A stretch of DNA of 64,000 nt from the NCBI GenBank assembly GCA_001792895.1, contig MARA01000012.1, positions 248,001-312,000 of the forward strand, written 5' to 3'. Positions 1 to 11,428 of the stretch are shown in pieces. This stretch comes from Lentinus brumalis (lineage: Eukaryota > Basidiomycota > Agaricomycetes > Polyporales > Polyporaceae). Below the pieces are notes generated by a model that worked only from the letters and a program-made list of their open reading frames with translations, had not been told where the DNA came from and did no database searches. The position numbers and the translations under genes are program-made. Positions within the stretch are counted from its first letter, which is position 1; every line of letters starts with the position of its first letter.

Positions 1-1065
1 CGGCGGGTGCGCGTCCACAGAGACCTCTCGGGCTTTTACGACCACGAGAATCCCCGAACAAACATTGAGGATCTACTTAATGCACTCGCTGGTTGCCCGG
101 AGCTCGTCCGGCTCGAGCTCAGCAGGGTGCTGCCGCACGAAGACGATATACGCCGCCTTTCGTCCAGAGCAGCTCATACGGTCGCTTTGCCTGCTCTGCA
201 GAGATTCCATATCGAGGGAAGTCCATCGGAAATCGTTGCGCTCATGCCGCGTTTCATCCTCCCTCCGACTGCTTGCGTCCGTATCCACGATTGTACCTCA
301 TCTTCCGGGATGTGGGACCTCTGGAAGTATCTGAAGGCCGCGATGCTGTTCTCGGGTGTCGATCGTGCAGATTTCACGATGAGACGATGGATCAACAAGT
401 CTGTGCTGGATTGTTACGCCGGTGGTCAGGAACGTCTCCAGATCACATCCTCCCTCCCCACGACAATCCCAGATATTGCCGACGCTTTCCGAGCCCATGC
501 GTCTGTCACACAGCTGACGTGGATGTCCGAGATGGACTACCTGCATGAGCACCATACGGGGCTGCGTCTGCTGCTTCCCTACTTGCCACATCTCAAGTCC
601 CTCACGATTTTGAGCTCAGGCCCCGCTGGCGTCGTGGCCCTCAGCACACTCAAACCCTTCGACGACATCACCGCAGAGGATGTGGTCTGTCCACATCTGG
701 AACGGCTAACCCTTGTGTTGTGCTGGTCGCAGATCATCTACGAGAGTCAGTGCCCTCTTCCTCGGGGCACCGCAGACATGCAAGAGAAGGAGGCAGTCGC
801 ACGGTTTTCCGACCGTTGCGCGGATCTCCAGTCGGTTCTGAGTGCTCGCGCCTCGCGCCTTGGCACTCGACTGACGTATCTGCAGTACCACGAGTGTTAC
901 TCCGGGCCCGTAGAAGGGTCGGAATCGTCCAGGCGCATATTCAAACTCGACGAGACGGCCCCATACTGGAGTATTGTCGAGCCGGCGATTCGCGCTGTGC
1001 GAGACTTGGTGGATGGACCCTTCAACTTTGCTGGATGTAATCCGACAGAAATGGACTTTTACTAA
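1..1065 (+). CDS. F-box/LRR-like protein, C-terminal part (cut by window edge)
   Basis: The reading frame is open to the left edge and stops with TAA at 1063-1065, so only the C-terminal ~354 residues are seen. I see no F-box here because the N-terminus is outside the window. The fragment matches, segment by segment, the single-exon F-box gene at 42849-44606: a leucine-rich 'LxxLxLxxVLP' stretch near the start and the ending with a V(V)DGP-F-F/S-G motif before the stop. In this fungal superfamily the N-terminal F-box binds Skp1 and the LRR-like C-terminus is presumed to bind substrates; that role is inferred. It ends 387 bp before the convergent acid protease gene. A second 5'-truncated relative lies at 23728-24798. 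Confidence 0.75.
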   Translation, partial: RRVRVHRDLSGFYDHENPRTNIEDLLNALAGCPELVRLELSRVLPHEDDIRRLSSRAAHTVALPALQRFHIEGSPSEIVALMPRFILPPTACVRIHDCTSSSGMWDLWKYLKAAMLFSGVDRADFTMRRWINKSVLDCYAGGQERLQITSSLPTTIPDIADAFRAHASVTQLTWMSEMDYLHEHHTGLRLLLPYLPHLKSLTILSSGPAGVVALSTLKPFDDITAEDVVCPHLERLTLVLCWSQIIYESQCPLPRGTADMQEKEAVARFSDRCADLQSVLSARASRLGTRLTYLQYHECYSGPVEGSESSRRIFKLDETAPYWSIVEPAIRAVRDLVDGPFNFAGCNPTEMDFY

Positions 1066-1451
1066 CATGGACACGAGGACTATCGGGCGGCGGGAAGTCA
1101 TGTCTCTGATGTTCGTGAATGAGTAACTTACACACATCGTTAGCGGTGTCTCGAAGCACTGGATGCGGTCGGGGATGTGCTGCTCTATATAAGTACTGCA
1201 GCGACTAGTAGGTACCAGCATGAAGGCCGATTGATAGTCCTCGGCTCCTGGTCATGCTGTTCTGCGAGGGGAGGGGAGGGGAGTTGAAGCGTTCCCACTG
1301 CGGAAGTCGAGTCCAGTTCAGGCAGGTAGCATTGTGGTTAAACATACATGATGAACGGTGTAGAGAAATCATGACGGTCATAGAGGGTCTGGTACCATCT
1401 GGCATCTGCTCCTCGGAGACGCAACTCGGTGAGCCCGGTAGTCGTATGTCG

Positions 1452-4256
1452 TCAAGCTTGTAACTCGGGTTGTCCACGGAGCACGGCCTGCATGTTAGGA
1501 GGCAGGTCGGCGTGGATCTCTAGCTCCCACGGACCGGCGAGTTTGATACCACTGGTCAGGATTCTCTGTGGCGCGAATTGGATGTACGGAGCGACTTGAC
1601 CGGGCACAGGTCGGTCCCCGCGGTGCGTTGCGTCGAACCTCACAAGACTGGTCCAGAAGAAGTTCTGTGAACGTACAAAGGGCCGACACATGCTCAGCCA
1701 CGCGTCGAACGAATAGAAGAACATGCTCACCATGCCGAGAATGAACGGACCCTGGTCCTGAACTGACTCTGCGAAACAGGCCAACCGGCCGGGGAACCCG
1801 TCACTTGGATTCCAAGGGCTGTCGAGGAAGTCTTGCGCGCTGCACCTCAAGGTGGTGGTCGTTCCGAAAAAATCTTGGAATTCAAACAAGATGTCATGTT
1901 TGGAGAAGTCGCGTGCGTGGCGCATGAAAACGGCTCGCTGTGGATAGGACTGTATGTCGTTGTAGAACCACTGCGTCCATATTGCCTGTAGGACAGCTCT
2001 CGGTAAGACAGAGCACGTTGCGCCTGCATCCCATGTATTAGTATCGAGGTTGTGAGCTCATGTCTCGTAGCACTTACCGGAATCGAAGATGACGGAGACG
2101 CCTCCAGATGTCCCCGTGGTCGAAATCTCTCCCACTGGAATGCGCCTCGGAAACCACTCGAGGAAGTCGGATGTTTCGTAGTTGGGGAAATCGACCAAGG
2201 GTTCCAGCAGGGTTATGGAGAGCAGCTGCATAGTCCACCAGCGAAACGTTTGCACGTCTATGGCGTCAGGGAAGATATACAGCCGCGGCGTATATTCCGG
2301 GATGACGATTTTGCCGTTATATCCGAGGAACCCGCAAGGGGCTCCGATCCCGTAGTACAGGAAGCTTTGTTTTTAACGTAGAGCATATGGTTATAGCAAC
2401 CAAAAACACTGACACTCTGTGATTCGCACGAGCCAACGCGTACTCATTTGGTGGAAGCAGTCGCACCGTTGCGCACATGGGCTGTACGATATAAGAGGAT
2501 GCCAATGATACGTGGTATGAAGAGGAATGATAACCGACGTACCTTTGGCACAACCCCAGGGCCGTGGTTCAACACATCGAAGAACGTCTGTGCGGTGACT
2601 GCTCAGTGCCGTAGACCTAGACTTCGTATAAGTAGTATCTTACCGCTCTATCTTTGCTCCCGGCAAAGGACCAGGGCTGCCGCCACCTAGAGAGTCCTGC
2701 ATGAGACGACATTGAAGGCATTGCAGAAGACTAGGGGACAACACACCCAGGTACGCCCAACCCGAGCTTGCCGTCGACACCTTGAGTAGCCGTAGTAGTG
2801 TTCACAGCGTCCGCCAGGACCCGCGCAAATTGGAGTCTTTGATCTGGCAATGAGTGCTCTGACTGCCCAACGATCCAGTTCCAGACCGGTGCTTTGAACA
2901 GCAGATCCACGCCTGGGTTGGAGAACCATCGCTTGACTCCTGGTTACGACGTCGGTCAAGGGCTCGTATCCGTTAATCACGTAAAGACTCACTCAATTCT
3001 CCATTGTCCCCGTACTTCAGCATGGATATTTCTGCGATAGGCGCCGCGCTGGGAGGGATTGCTCGACGCCTTCTGACCCTCTGTCTCAACTGCAAGGGTA
3101 CATCCGACCAATCGGTCGTGATGTACTTGTGAGTCTCGTTGAGATTATCCGTCATTTCCTCTCGCAGGAGACGGACGAATTGAAGCTTCTGGAAGTTCTT
3201 CTCATACATCCAACTATCTCCGACTGTCAGAGATGATGCGAGGTGATGAACCGAATGTCACGCACAAGCTGCAATCGCCTATCTATGAATGTGCATGTGT
3301 TCGTGTCTCGGTAGTGACGGAGATTCACTCACCGGTATCGACTGCAAGTTTGTATTCTTTACCTTTCATCGGAGCCAAGTCCCACTCACTGTTGTCCAAA
3401 ACCTGGCAACGAACCATTAGACATTCTCCTGGAGCCCAGAGAAGACTGCAATTACGCACAAGGTTCACCGTATACACGAGTTCTGAACAGAAAGGATATG
3501 TCAGCACTCACAACAACGGCCCACGCCAATATGATACGTACCGTACACCGTGCTGCCGTCGTCGGATGGGTATACTTCATACTCAAAATTGCTCTGAATG
3601 AGCGACGCATTGTCGATGTCTTCGAGTTCTTTCTGAAAGTGATGCACTTGTTCGGCGGTGACCTGCGTCCGGCACATAGAAGAAACCTTGCGTGGCGCGC
3701 GTGCGGCCCAGGGCACGTTGTCTGTCGCCTTGTACAGCTCAGTACCGACATGTGCCAAACAGCAGATCGAAACTCACAGAGGCAGTGGGGCGTTTGTAGT
3801 AGCGGCTAGCGTGTATCGTCGACGGGGCCGAGGAACGTAGAGGATCCATCCGAGGCAATTTGACTGCTGGACTGCTATTGAGCTTCCCGGCATTCCCTGA
3901 ACATTGATTCAAGGCGGGACGCTGATTTGAACCGTCCGCATAGGGGGCGGTCTCGTCCGAGCCTGCGTGAGATGCCGGGATACTCCCCGAAGGACATACT
4001 CTTTGACGGAGGAGCTAGCCACAGGTGCGGAGCCAGTAGCGGGAGAGCCGGAAGTCGGAGTTGGATCACAAAGTACCCCGGCATACCTACTGTGCCGTGC
4101 TCTGCTCGCCTGGATTACCGCGCCATGTCAGTAAATACGATTAGCATGCATAAATCCATAGGAGGTACTCGCCAGTCCAAGGCTCCGCAGCTGATTTATG
4201 TCGCGTGCAGACGCAGTAGGAGTTTCTATGCGCAAGAGAAGACCTTCAGGCGGCAT
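1452..4256 (-). CDS. A1-like (pepsin-fold) acid protease, copy 1, with a likely frameshift
   Basis: About 12 exons on the minus strand, from ATG at 4256 (MPPEGLLL...) to TGA at 1452. It is recognised as a pepsin-type aspartic protease from weak but ordered signals: VDT at the exon 4 donor (~3343), a DGKLGLGVPG strand motif (~2750), IFDSGATCSVLP (second catalytic Asp, split by the intron near 2030), and FILG near 1745. There is no signal peptide; the first ~200 residues before the first Asp are S/T/A-rich and mostly unstructured-looking. Oddities: the first intron would start with GC (ctg|gcgagt) where the two paralogues have GT. The first catalytic motif reads DTVGDSW if the nearest in-frame acceptor is used. 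Exon 2 is one base short of copy 2 between about 3965 and 4020, which breaks the frame. Substrate and location are unknown. It is divergent from the F-box gene at 4841. Confidence 0.6.
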
Positions 4257-4840
4257 GGGCGCGGTGAATAGTGGTCCGGACTTGGGACTTCAGGGAGAGG
4301 AGAGCGCTCTGGGGATGGGTTGCCGCTTCAACGACACATCCCAGCTTTTATCTGCACAAACACAATTATTACGGTCATGGTGACGATGTGTTGGGGGGAG
4401 AAACAATCACATCGGACCGAACAACGCTCGGTCCCGCCGGCTCAAGCACAAGAAGTTCCAGGAAACGGACACAAGACTCCCCTTCTTCCCGGTCCTGGCT
4501 TACTGTGCTGCCCAATGAAATAAGGTGCTCTTGTTCTGAATATGGCTCCCAGAAGAAGGTAACGTACAAGAGCAAGTAGAAATGCCAGCGATGTTGAAGC
4601 CCTCAGACTGAGATTGATAAGTACAGATGTCGTGTCAATCCTGCGGGACAACACAAGGGCACCGTTCATAATTTCGTACTGGCAATGCTGCATCGGCAGT
4701 ATAGACAATAACGAGGAGGAGTTGGAACAGAAGAAGGAGGAGGCGCTGACTAAGCCTCGGTCTTGTCGTGTAAGCGCTGTTGACCAGGTCATGATGGCCG
4801 CTTGCGGGTCGAACCCCTTCCTCCAGGTCTCTCCTCCGCT
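4257..4840. promoter_or_regulatory. Shared intergenic region of cassette 1 (protease leftward, F-box rightward)
   Basis: 584 bp separate the two start codons, so both promoters must lie here. The last ~95 bp before the F-box ATG hold two blocks also present upstream of the third-cassette F-box gene: gactaagcc-cggtcttgt and taagcgc-gttgaccaggtca (4748-4790 here; reverse strand near 38245-38310 there). No convincing TATA box was picked out. The small ORFs in this interval are not conserved between cassettes. Confidence 0.45.
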
Positions 4841-6716
4841 ATGCGCTCTGTAAGGAAGAGAGTTGCCTCCTTCATAACGCTACTTGTATCTCGGAAACGA
4901 CGGGAAGTCTTACCTCCTTCTCGCGAGGATGAAGAACCCGAAGTCTCTCCGCTACATTCATCTCAAAGGGCTCCGCACACGTAAGTGCCGCTGCATATTC
5001 AAGAGATACATATCATCTAATCAGACTCAATGACAGCCTGGAAACACTGAACTTAGACGTTCTTCGCGAACTTGCGTCCGTTTTGCGACAAGAACGGGAG
5101 ACGAGTGCGCTTAAAGCTCTTGCCTCTTGCTCTCGTGGGCTTCGCGAGACGCTATCTCCTGTGCTCTTCTATCACGCTTGGTATTTCTCTGGATACGATG
5201 AGCACGATCCTCCAGAGGCGGTGCGATATCTCATCCGGTTAGTGCATTATTCTGTTTCTGCCTCGAGTGATGCTGACAGGGCGCCCGAGGAAGACGCCTC
5301 CGGGTCAGGCTGCGCATCGAAACCAGCGTCGCTGCCCAACTCTTTATGTCCATCTTGGGACGCCTACCGAACCTCGCTGCGATAACGTTTGACGCCGGAT
5401 TTTGCAGTGCAATGGACATCATCAAGCGTTGCCTTACCCTTCCTCATGTCACGTCCATCACATTCACCGAAGAAGCAAACACGTTCACCGCTAACGAACC
5501 TCCCTCAACACTTAAGGTGGTCGCCAGTTCGCCGATACCCCTCACCAGCTTCTCCTTGATCATGCCCGTCTGGCGAGAGCAGCTCTTCCAACTTCATAGA
5601 GTCACGCCAGAGACGCATTTCAAACGCGAACAAGAGTGGTTGTCTGCGCTTATTCCCGGAATGGCGAGGACTGTGCAGCAACTTACAATACCTATGGAAA
5701 CCTCGCCAATATACGCCATGGCTGACCTATCGTGGCCGAAGCTGCAAGACCTGTCCATACGCGGCCGCTACTCCAGTGTGGAGCAGAGACAAGCACTTGC
5801 ACGGTTTCTTGCGTCACTACCTCGCTTACGCACGCTAATGGTGACAATTTGCAGGCGCGGTCGCTCCGCCCGCCCCCCAATACTCGGGACCAGCAGCACG
5901 TCTCGTACGACAATAGCTGGGCTCCGCTCCCTTACTGTTGCTTACCCGGACCCAGACGACAACATCTTCTCCATCGACGCAACTCACCTACTCCACCTGT
6001 CACTCTGCGACGCTCCGCGCTTCTACCATGATCGTTCCAAAGATGACAGAGTCTGGAGCACATTCGCCATACCGATCCTCAGCTCCGCCGAATGCCTGTC
6101 TATTCTGCGACGGATGAACATGCCCGCGCTCTCCAGCCTCGAACTTGTCTATCTCGCAGGTACTGCCGGCGCCGATGACGAGCTCCTCTCCTACGTCGCG
6201 CAAACCTTCCCGCATCTCTCGCGCCTCGAATTGCACAGGTATCGCGCAAACCGGGAGGAGGTCGTCGACTATGTAGGCGTCGTTGTTGAGCTGTCTCTCC
6301 AAGCACTCGTCTGACACCCTTTCCAGGCACATATCGCTGAGATGCTTACGGCAGCGCGTGGTCTCCGTAGCGTGCGGCTCAACCTTGACTTCCACGACGA
6401 CATCGGGCCGTACAGCGATTGTGCTGTATCTGTCGGACGGGAATGGCAGGCGAAGTTCCGGGAAACCCGCGGCCCAGAGATCGTTGCGATCCTGGAAGCG
6501 TGTCCGTGGCTAGAATATGTGGAGCTCCTGTACCACGACCACGCATCGTGGTCCTCAAGGTGGACCACATTCCCTACATCGCGATACCCCGGGCCTCGCT
6601 TCATCGACCCCGATGACGGCAGCACTCGGTGAGTCACTTGCGCTTGGTTTGTCGCCTTGTCTTCGTCTCATCTCCTCTTCAGTGATTCCCAACCGATTCC
6701 GGGTCGGGGGTGGTGA
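4841..6716 (+). CDS. F-box-like/LRR protein of cassette 1 (551 aa)
   Basis: Five exons: 4841-4980, 5037-5237, 5294-6272, 6327-6628 and 6683-6716, joined in frame and giving 551 residues. The basic N-terminus (MRSVRKR...) is followed by a LETLNLDVLRELASVLRQE / ALASCSRGLRETLSPVLF segment. This has the spacing of an F-box-like helix pair, though the family is divergent and I do not see a textbook F-box. The rest is leucine-rich repeats ending in CPWLEYVELLYH and PTSRYPGPRFIDP. Start and splice sites are supported by two paralogues (11429-13208, 36335-38207) with identical 201-nt and 979-nt exons 2 and 3. The exon 3 donor is gtaggc, weaker than gtgagc/gtaagc in the paralogues. The role as a Skp1-linked adaptor is inferred from the family resemblance only. 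Confidence 0.75.
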
Positions 6717-7780
6717 ACCGTCCGCCGCACAGCCTGTAGCGTCGCTGCGGTTCCGTAATGCTTGTGCTGTCCTGCCTATTCCCCGTGACTCTGTTAGAAA
6801 TGTGCGCACATCCATCTGTCACTCGAGACCCAGCTGATGACGTCCCGTCAGATACCACCATATCTGTATTTTATGACCCAGTGACATTCTCTGCGATAAT
6901 CGCGACCACAAGTCATGTCACATATGATACAACGAGTATATGATCCATGCGTTACATTGTAGAGTGCGTTCACGAACTTTGTGTCAAGCTGTCGACAGGC
7001 TCAGAAACGGCGGCCTCGCTCGTCTCTGCCAATACTGGGTCGTCGCGCGTCGCGCTCGGCACTCGTCTAATCCCCCAAATGTTTCAAGCGCACCCTGACA
7101 CTTTGTCCTACTAATTCACCTTCCCTATCCACCACGTCAGGCTAACAGTACTGATAACCATGCCCTCCGCCGTGTCAAATGACTCTTCCAAGGTAGACAT
7201 GATGGCATCGATGCATGTGGACTCTTGCGACCCCGCACGACGGAAGGTAGTACATGACTACGATAGTACCTATTTGAGATGAGAGAGAGCAATGTGCACG
7301 ATCAACATTTGAACACGCTCGGACGTCCCCATCGCCTGAGAGGGCGGCTGCACGCGCCCATACACCATCTCCATAACGATGCGAATGCGGCCCCCATCCT
7401 CGGCCGTCACGCTTGATCACCCCGCCGGCACGCAGGGCGGGGATGGTGTACTGCGACGCGACAACCCCTTACTGGAAATCTGACACATTAGCGTTCCGGA
7501 CTGTACGGCAATTCTTTTCTATAGCACTGTGCGCGGGATATGACCGCAGCGGCGTCGGACGTAAACGACCATAGCAGGAGGGCACTCCCGCGGAATCGCT
7601 GGAGGCGAGCGCAAACGAAAACGCACTGAGTATTCTCTCTAATGATGCGGGCCGACGCAATCATGGCCTGTGAGACAGCTTGATTCACGGGGTATATGAA
7701 TACATGCGTGTAGAGGAGTATCTGGGAGCTCCGCCGTCGGAAGAGATCAGGAGCCGGGGGAGAAAGTCCAACGTTCGCGT
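6717..7780. other. Spacer between cassettes 1 and 2
   Basis: About 1.06 kb between the ends of the F-box gene and the next protease gene. I see no conserved ORF, RNA or repeat; it presumably holds the two 3' UTRs. Short ORFs here have no counterpart in the third cassette. Confidence 0.5.
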
Positions 7781-10635
7781 TCAGGCTTGCAACTCGGGTT
7801 GTTCGCGGAGCACGGCCTGCATATCAGGAGGCAGGTCGGGATGAATCTCGAGACTCCAGGGACCTGCAAGCTGGAAGCCGTCGGACAGGATCCGCTGTGG
7901 GGCGAGCTGCATGAACGGTTTGGCTTGTCCGAGCATGGGCTTCTCTCCGCGATGCGTCCCGTCGAGCCTCAGGATGCTGGTCCAGAAGAAGTTCTTGCCA
8001 GCGTTGACAACGAGTCAGCCACGCCGATAAACATGAAGCGATCCATGCTCACCGCGCCCAGGATGTAAGGTCCTCCTCCATGTCCAGGATCCGCAGGGTC
8101 TCCTGTGGCCTCTACGAAACAGGCTAGCGACCCGCCATATCCGTCGTCCGGTTTCCAAGGGCTGCCGAGAAATTCCTGCGCCCTGCACCTGAAGGGAGTG
8201 ATGGTTCCGTGCAAGTCTTGGAATTGGAACACGACATCATGCCTCGAGAAGTCGCGGAAGTGGCGCAGAAAGACGACATCGCCGATGGGATAATTACGGA
8301 CGTCAAGCTGGAACCACTGGGTCCATATCAATTGTAAGACGTTCTTGGGCAGGACCGAGCAAACGGAGCCTGGATCATGAGCCGTCGCAGCGGTTTTTGT
8401 CAATGAGGGTCGCAACATTTGAGGCCGTAGCGACTTACCGGAGTCGAATATGACGCGAACACCAGTCGAGGCTCCTCGTGGCAAGCCTTTTCCCAAGGAA
8501 ATACGCCTCGGCATCCACTGCAGCGGGTCCATTCCCGCATGGTCTGGGCTGTCGACCAGGGGCTCCAGCAACGTTATGGACAGGAGCTGGAGAGACCACC
8601 AGTTGAAGTCGTGCTCATTGAGGAGATCGGGGTAGATATACATCTTCGGTGTATATTCCGGGATTCGAATCTTGTCCTCTACGAATTCAAGGAACAGACC
8701 GCACGGCGAACCGACACCGAGGTACAAGAAGCTCTGTCTGTGGAGTTCGTCAGCCTATAAAGCATCGCACAGCAACAAACACACTCACACTCTCTTGTTC
8801 GCGCGAGCCAGCTGGTATTCATCTGGCGGAAGCAGTCGCATCGTTACGCACATGGGCTGCATGGTCACAACGGTATCGTTTTACTGGAGGCAACGGGGTG
8901 ATAGATATGGCTTAGGACGTACTGTCGGCACAAGGCCAGATCCATGGTTGATTATATCGAAGAACGTCTGGGAGATGACTGGTCAGGTTTCGTACACTTT
9001 ACTAGTCTTCGGAAGTGTACGCACCGCTCTGTCCTTTCTTCCGGCGAGTGACCAAGGTTTCCGCGACCTGTCGTCGGATTACGCCTCATCAGTTCGGACG
9101 TGTGAGGCTGCACGAAAGCAGACTGGCAACATACCCGGGGACTCCCAATCCCAGGTTACCATCGACTCCTTGGCCGGCGGCATCCGCGTTGACAGCATCC
9201 GCTAGTATCCGCGCAAATCGGAGAGTATGGTTGGGTGAGTATGACAACTGCCCATTGACCCAGTCCCAGATCGGTGCTCTGAACTGCAGGTCCACGTTTG
9301 GGCTGGATAGCCACCGCTTGACTCCTACATGTTCCGTCAGTAAAGGGAGGATTGAAGCAGTAGTCGAGACACATACTCAACTCTCCGCCGTCTCTGTACC
9401 CAATTATGCCCCATTCTGCGATCGGCGCAGTGCTGGGAGGGACCACTCGATGTCTTCGACACCGTTGTTGAAAGTCCAAAGGTGTGTCAGACCAGTCCCT
9501 CTGAGTGTACCGGTAATGCATGCCATCCACCACTTCCTCTGGAGGGATCTGAACCCGTCCAAGCTGCCGGAAGTTTTTCTCAAAAAACCAGCTTCAAGAT
9601 CTATCAGCCAACGTTCGAAGAGGGAAATTTCACATTCTCACGCACAAGCAAGAATCGCCTATCGAGGAATGAGCATGTATCCATTATTAAAGGAGGGTAG
9701 AGCACTCACCAGTGTCGACGGCAAGCTTATACACTCGCCCCTTCTTGGGAGCCACGTCCCATCCATCGCCATCCATGACCTAGGGTGCGAATCTCAGCTT
9801 CAATTCACAAAGCGAACGCAAATAGCGCACCAAGTTCACGGTATACCACAATTCTCCTGATGAGAGGCGAAGTGAGTATCAAAGACTACTCACTGAACCA
9901 GGAGAGTGTGTACTCACCGTGCAGTCTTGCATCGTTGGCCGACCGATAAATACCATGCTTAGGCTCGAGCTGAATGAGGGACGCGTTGTCTATATCCTCA
10001 AGTTCGTTCTGAAACTGCACTACTCGTTCGGGTGTGATCGGCATCCGGCACCCAACAGAGAGCATGCGGGGCGCGTGCGCCACCCACGGCATGCCGTGTG
10101 TCGCCTAGGAACAGTCAATGAGTACCGACATACGTCAAGGAATATACTAGAACTTACGACCGGGGTGCAGCGTTTGTATGGGGAAGGGGAAGGCACGCCA
10201 TTCATAATGATACGGTAGGGTTCCTTGATTGCGATACCGTTGAGTATTCCAGTAGCATGTTCTGAGGTAGCAGCGTGTTCCAGACTGTCAGGAGATCTCA
10301 GAGACGAGCGGTCCGTGAGAGGACTCTCGTCCGGTCCAACATGGGTCGCGGTCTTGTTCCTGATGACCGAGCCGCTTTCCTCGGAGGAGCTAGCGGCAGC
10401 CTCTGGCTCAGTGACGGGAGCTCCGGGGGTGGAGAAAGCTTTGCTTCCCTGGCCAGTGTACCTGCTGTGCCGTGCTCTGCTCGACTGTGTGATATTGCGT
10501 CGTATCAGCGAATGAAAACCAAGGGGCGTATAGTAGGCTATAAGTACTCACCAATCCGATGCCCCGCAACTGTTCGACGTCATTTGAAGATGCAGTTGGA
10601 GTCTCTACGATCAGGAGCAGACCTTCGGGCGGCAT
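7781..10635 (-). CDS. A1-like (pepsin-fold) acid protease, copy 2
   Basis: Minus-strand multi-exon gene from ATG at 10635 (MPPEGLLL...) to TGA at 7781. It has the same exon order as copies 1 and 3: a short first exon with a normal gtgagt donor, then a disordered S/T/E-rich exon beginning SSRARHSRYTGQ. These are followed by THGMPWVAHAPRMLSVG, the VDT at the next donor (~9715), GVDGNLGLGVPG (~9150), IFDSGSVCSVLP (second Asp, ~8440) and PYILGA. The C-terminus (ELEIHPDLPPDMQ-type, ending ELQA) is nearly identical to the other copies. The join between exon 4 (GAC ACT G|gtgagt) and the exon starting at the WFFEKNF segment is off by one base with canonical sites. Copy 2 may therefore be broken at its first active-site motif, or may use a splice site I did not find. 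The remaining exons join in frame. Confidence 0.62.
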
Positions 10636-11428
10636 TATGGGCTGGATCAGACTAAGACACGATGGAGGTTCTGGCAGCTCCCGCCGCACCTCTCAGTATT
10701 TATCTGGAGCAGCAGAGTCGCAATGACCATGGCAAACAATGGATAATCGATCTCAGCGGAGCAACGCTTGATCCCGGTCACAACAAGCTCCACGAAGCAA
10801 ACGCGGAAATGATCAGACTCTTGTGACGAGCAGTCCCTAGCTGTACAGAACAATAGCGTGTCCTTCTTCTCCGCAGAGGCCTTGAATTTCTAGAAGCCGG
10901 CTCGGATGGATGTCGTTGTTTGCGACGCCATGACTTCCTGTAAACAAATCAGACGCTAGTGTTAGTGGATACGTAGTCCGGCAACTTGAGTGTCCATGAA
11001 CAAGAAGACTGACATAGGTGCGAAATTCAAATCGGTCTCGCTTCAGCTCCTTCGCCCTGTCTTCCCCACATGGCACATACTAGATACGAATCACACTGCG
11101 TGCCACCGGACCAAGCTGGATGAGTATACGTTATACTTACTTACTGCCCGCCGTTGTCCGACAGGTCCGTGCCAAATCTTGGCGTTGATGCCGGCCGCCT
11201 GGAGTAGATCTATCTGCATCCAGACAAGAGCGTGCATCAACGTCCACGCCGACGATTTCGCAATAGACAATAAGGAGAGTCGGATGCGGAGGACGAAGAG
11301 ATGTGCAGGCTGATTAGGCCGTAGCGCTCAGTGGTGCTCTTGTTGCAGCAGCACAGCTTGTACAGGCGCCGTGTCCTGGCGGCGCGCGAGCCACTCCCGA
11401 CCTCACTTCGAAGACCCACTCACTCCCC
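10636..11428. promoter_or_regulatory. Shared intergenic region of cassette 2
   Basis: 793 bp between the protease start (10635, leftward) and the F-box start (11429, rightward). It must contain both promoters. The blocks shared by cassettes 1 and 3 upstream of the F-box gene are not clearly preserved here, in line with this F-box copy being the most diverged of the three. Confidence 0.4.

Noticed and set aside
4805..4822. gcgggtcgaacccc, resembling a tRNA B box on the reverse strand
   Set aside because: No cloverleaf or A box at the right distance; it lies in the F-box 5' leader.
9015..9860. 281-codon plus-strand frame
   Set aside because: Antisense to protease copy 2 exons that are conserved in two paralogues.
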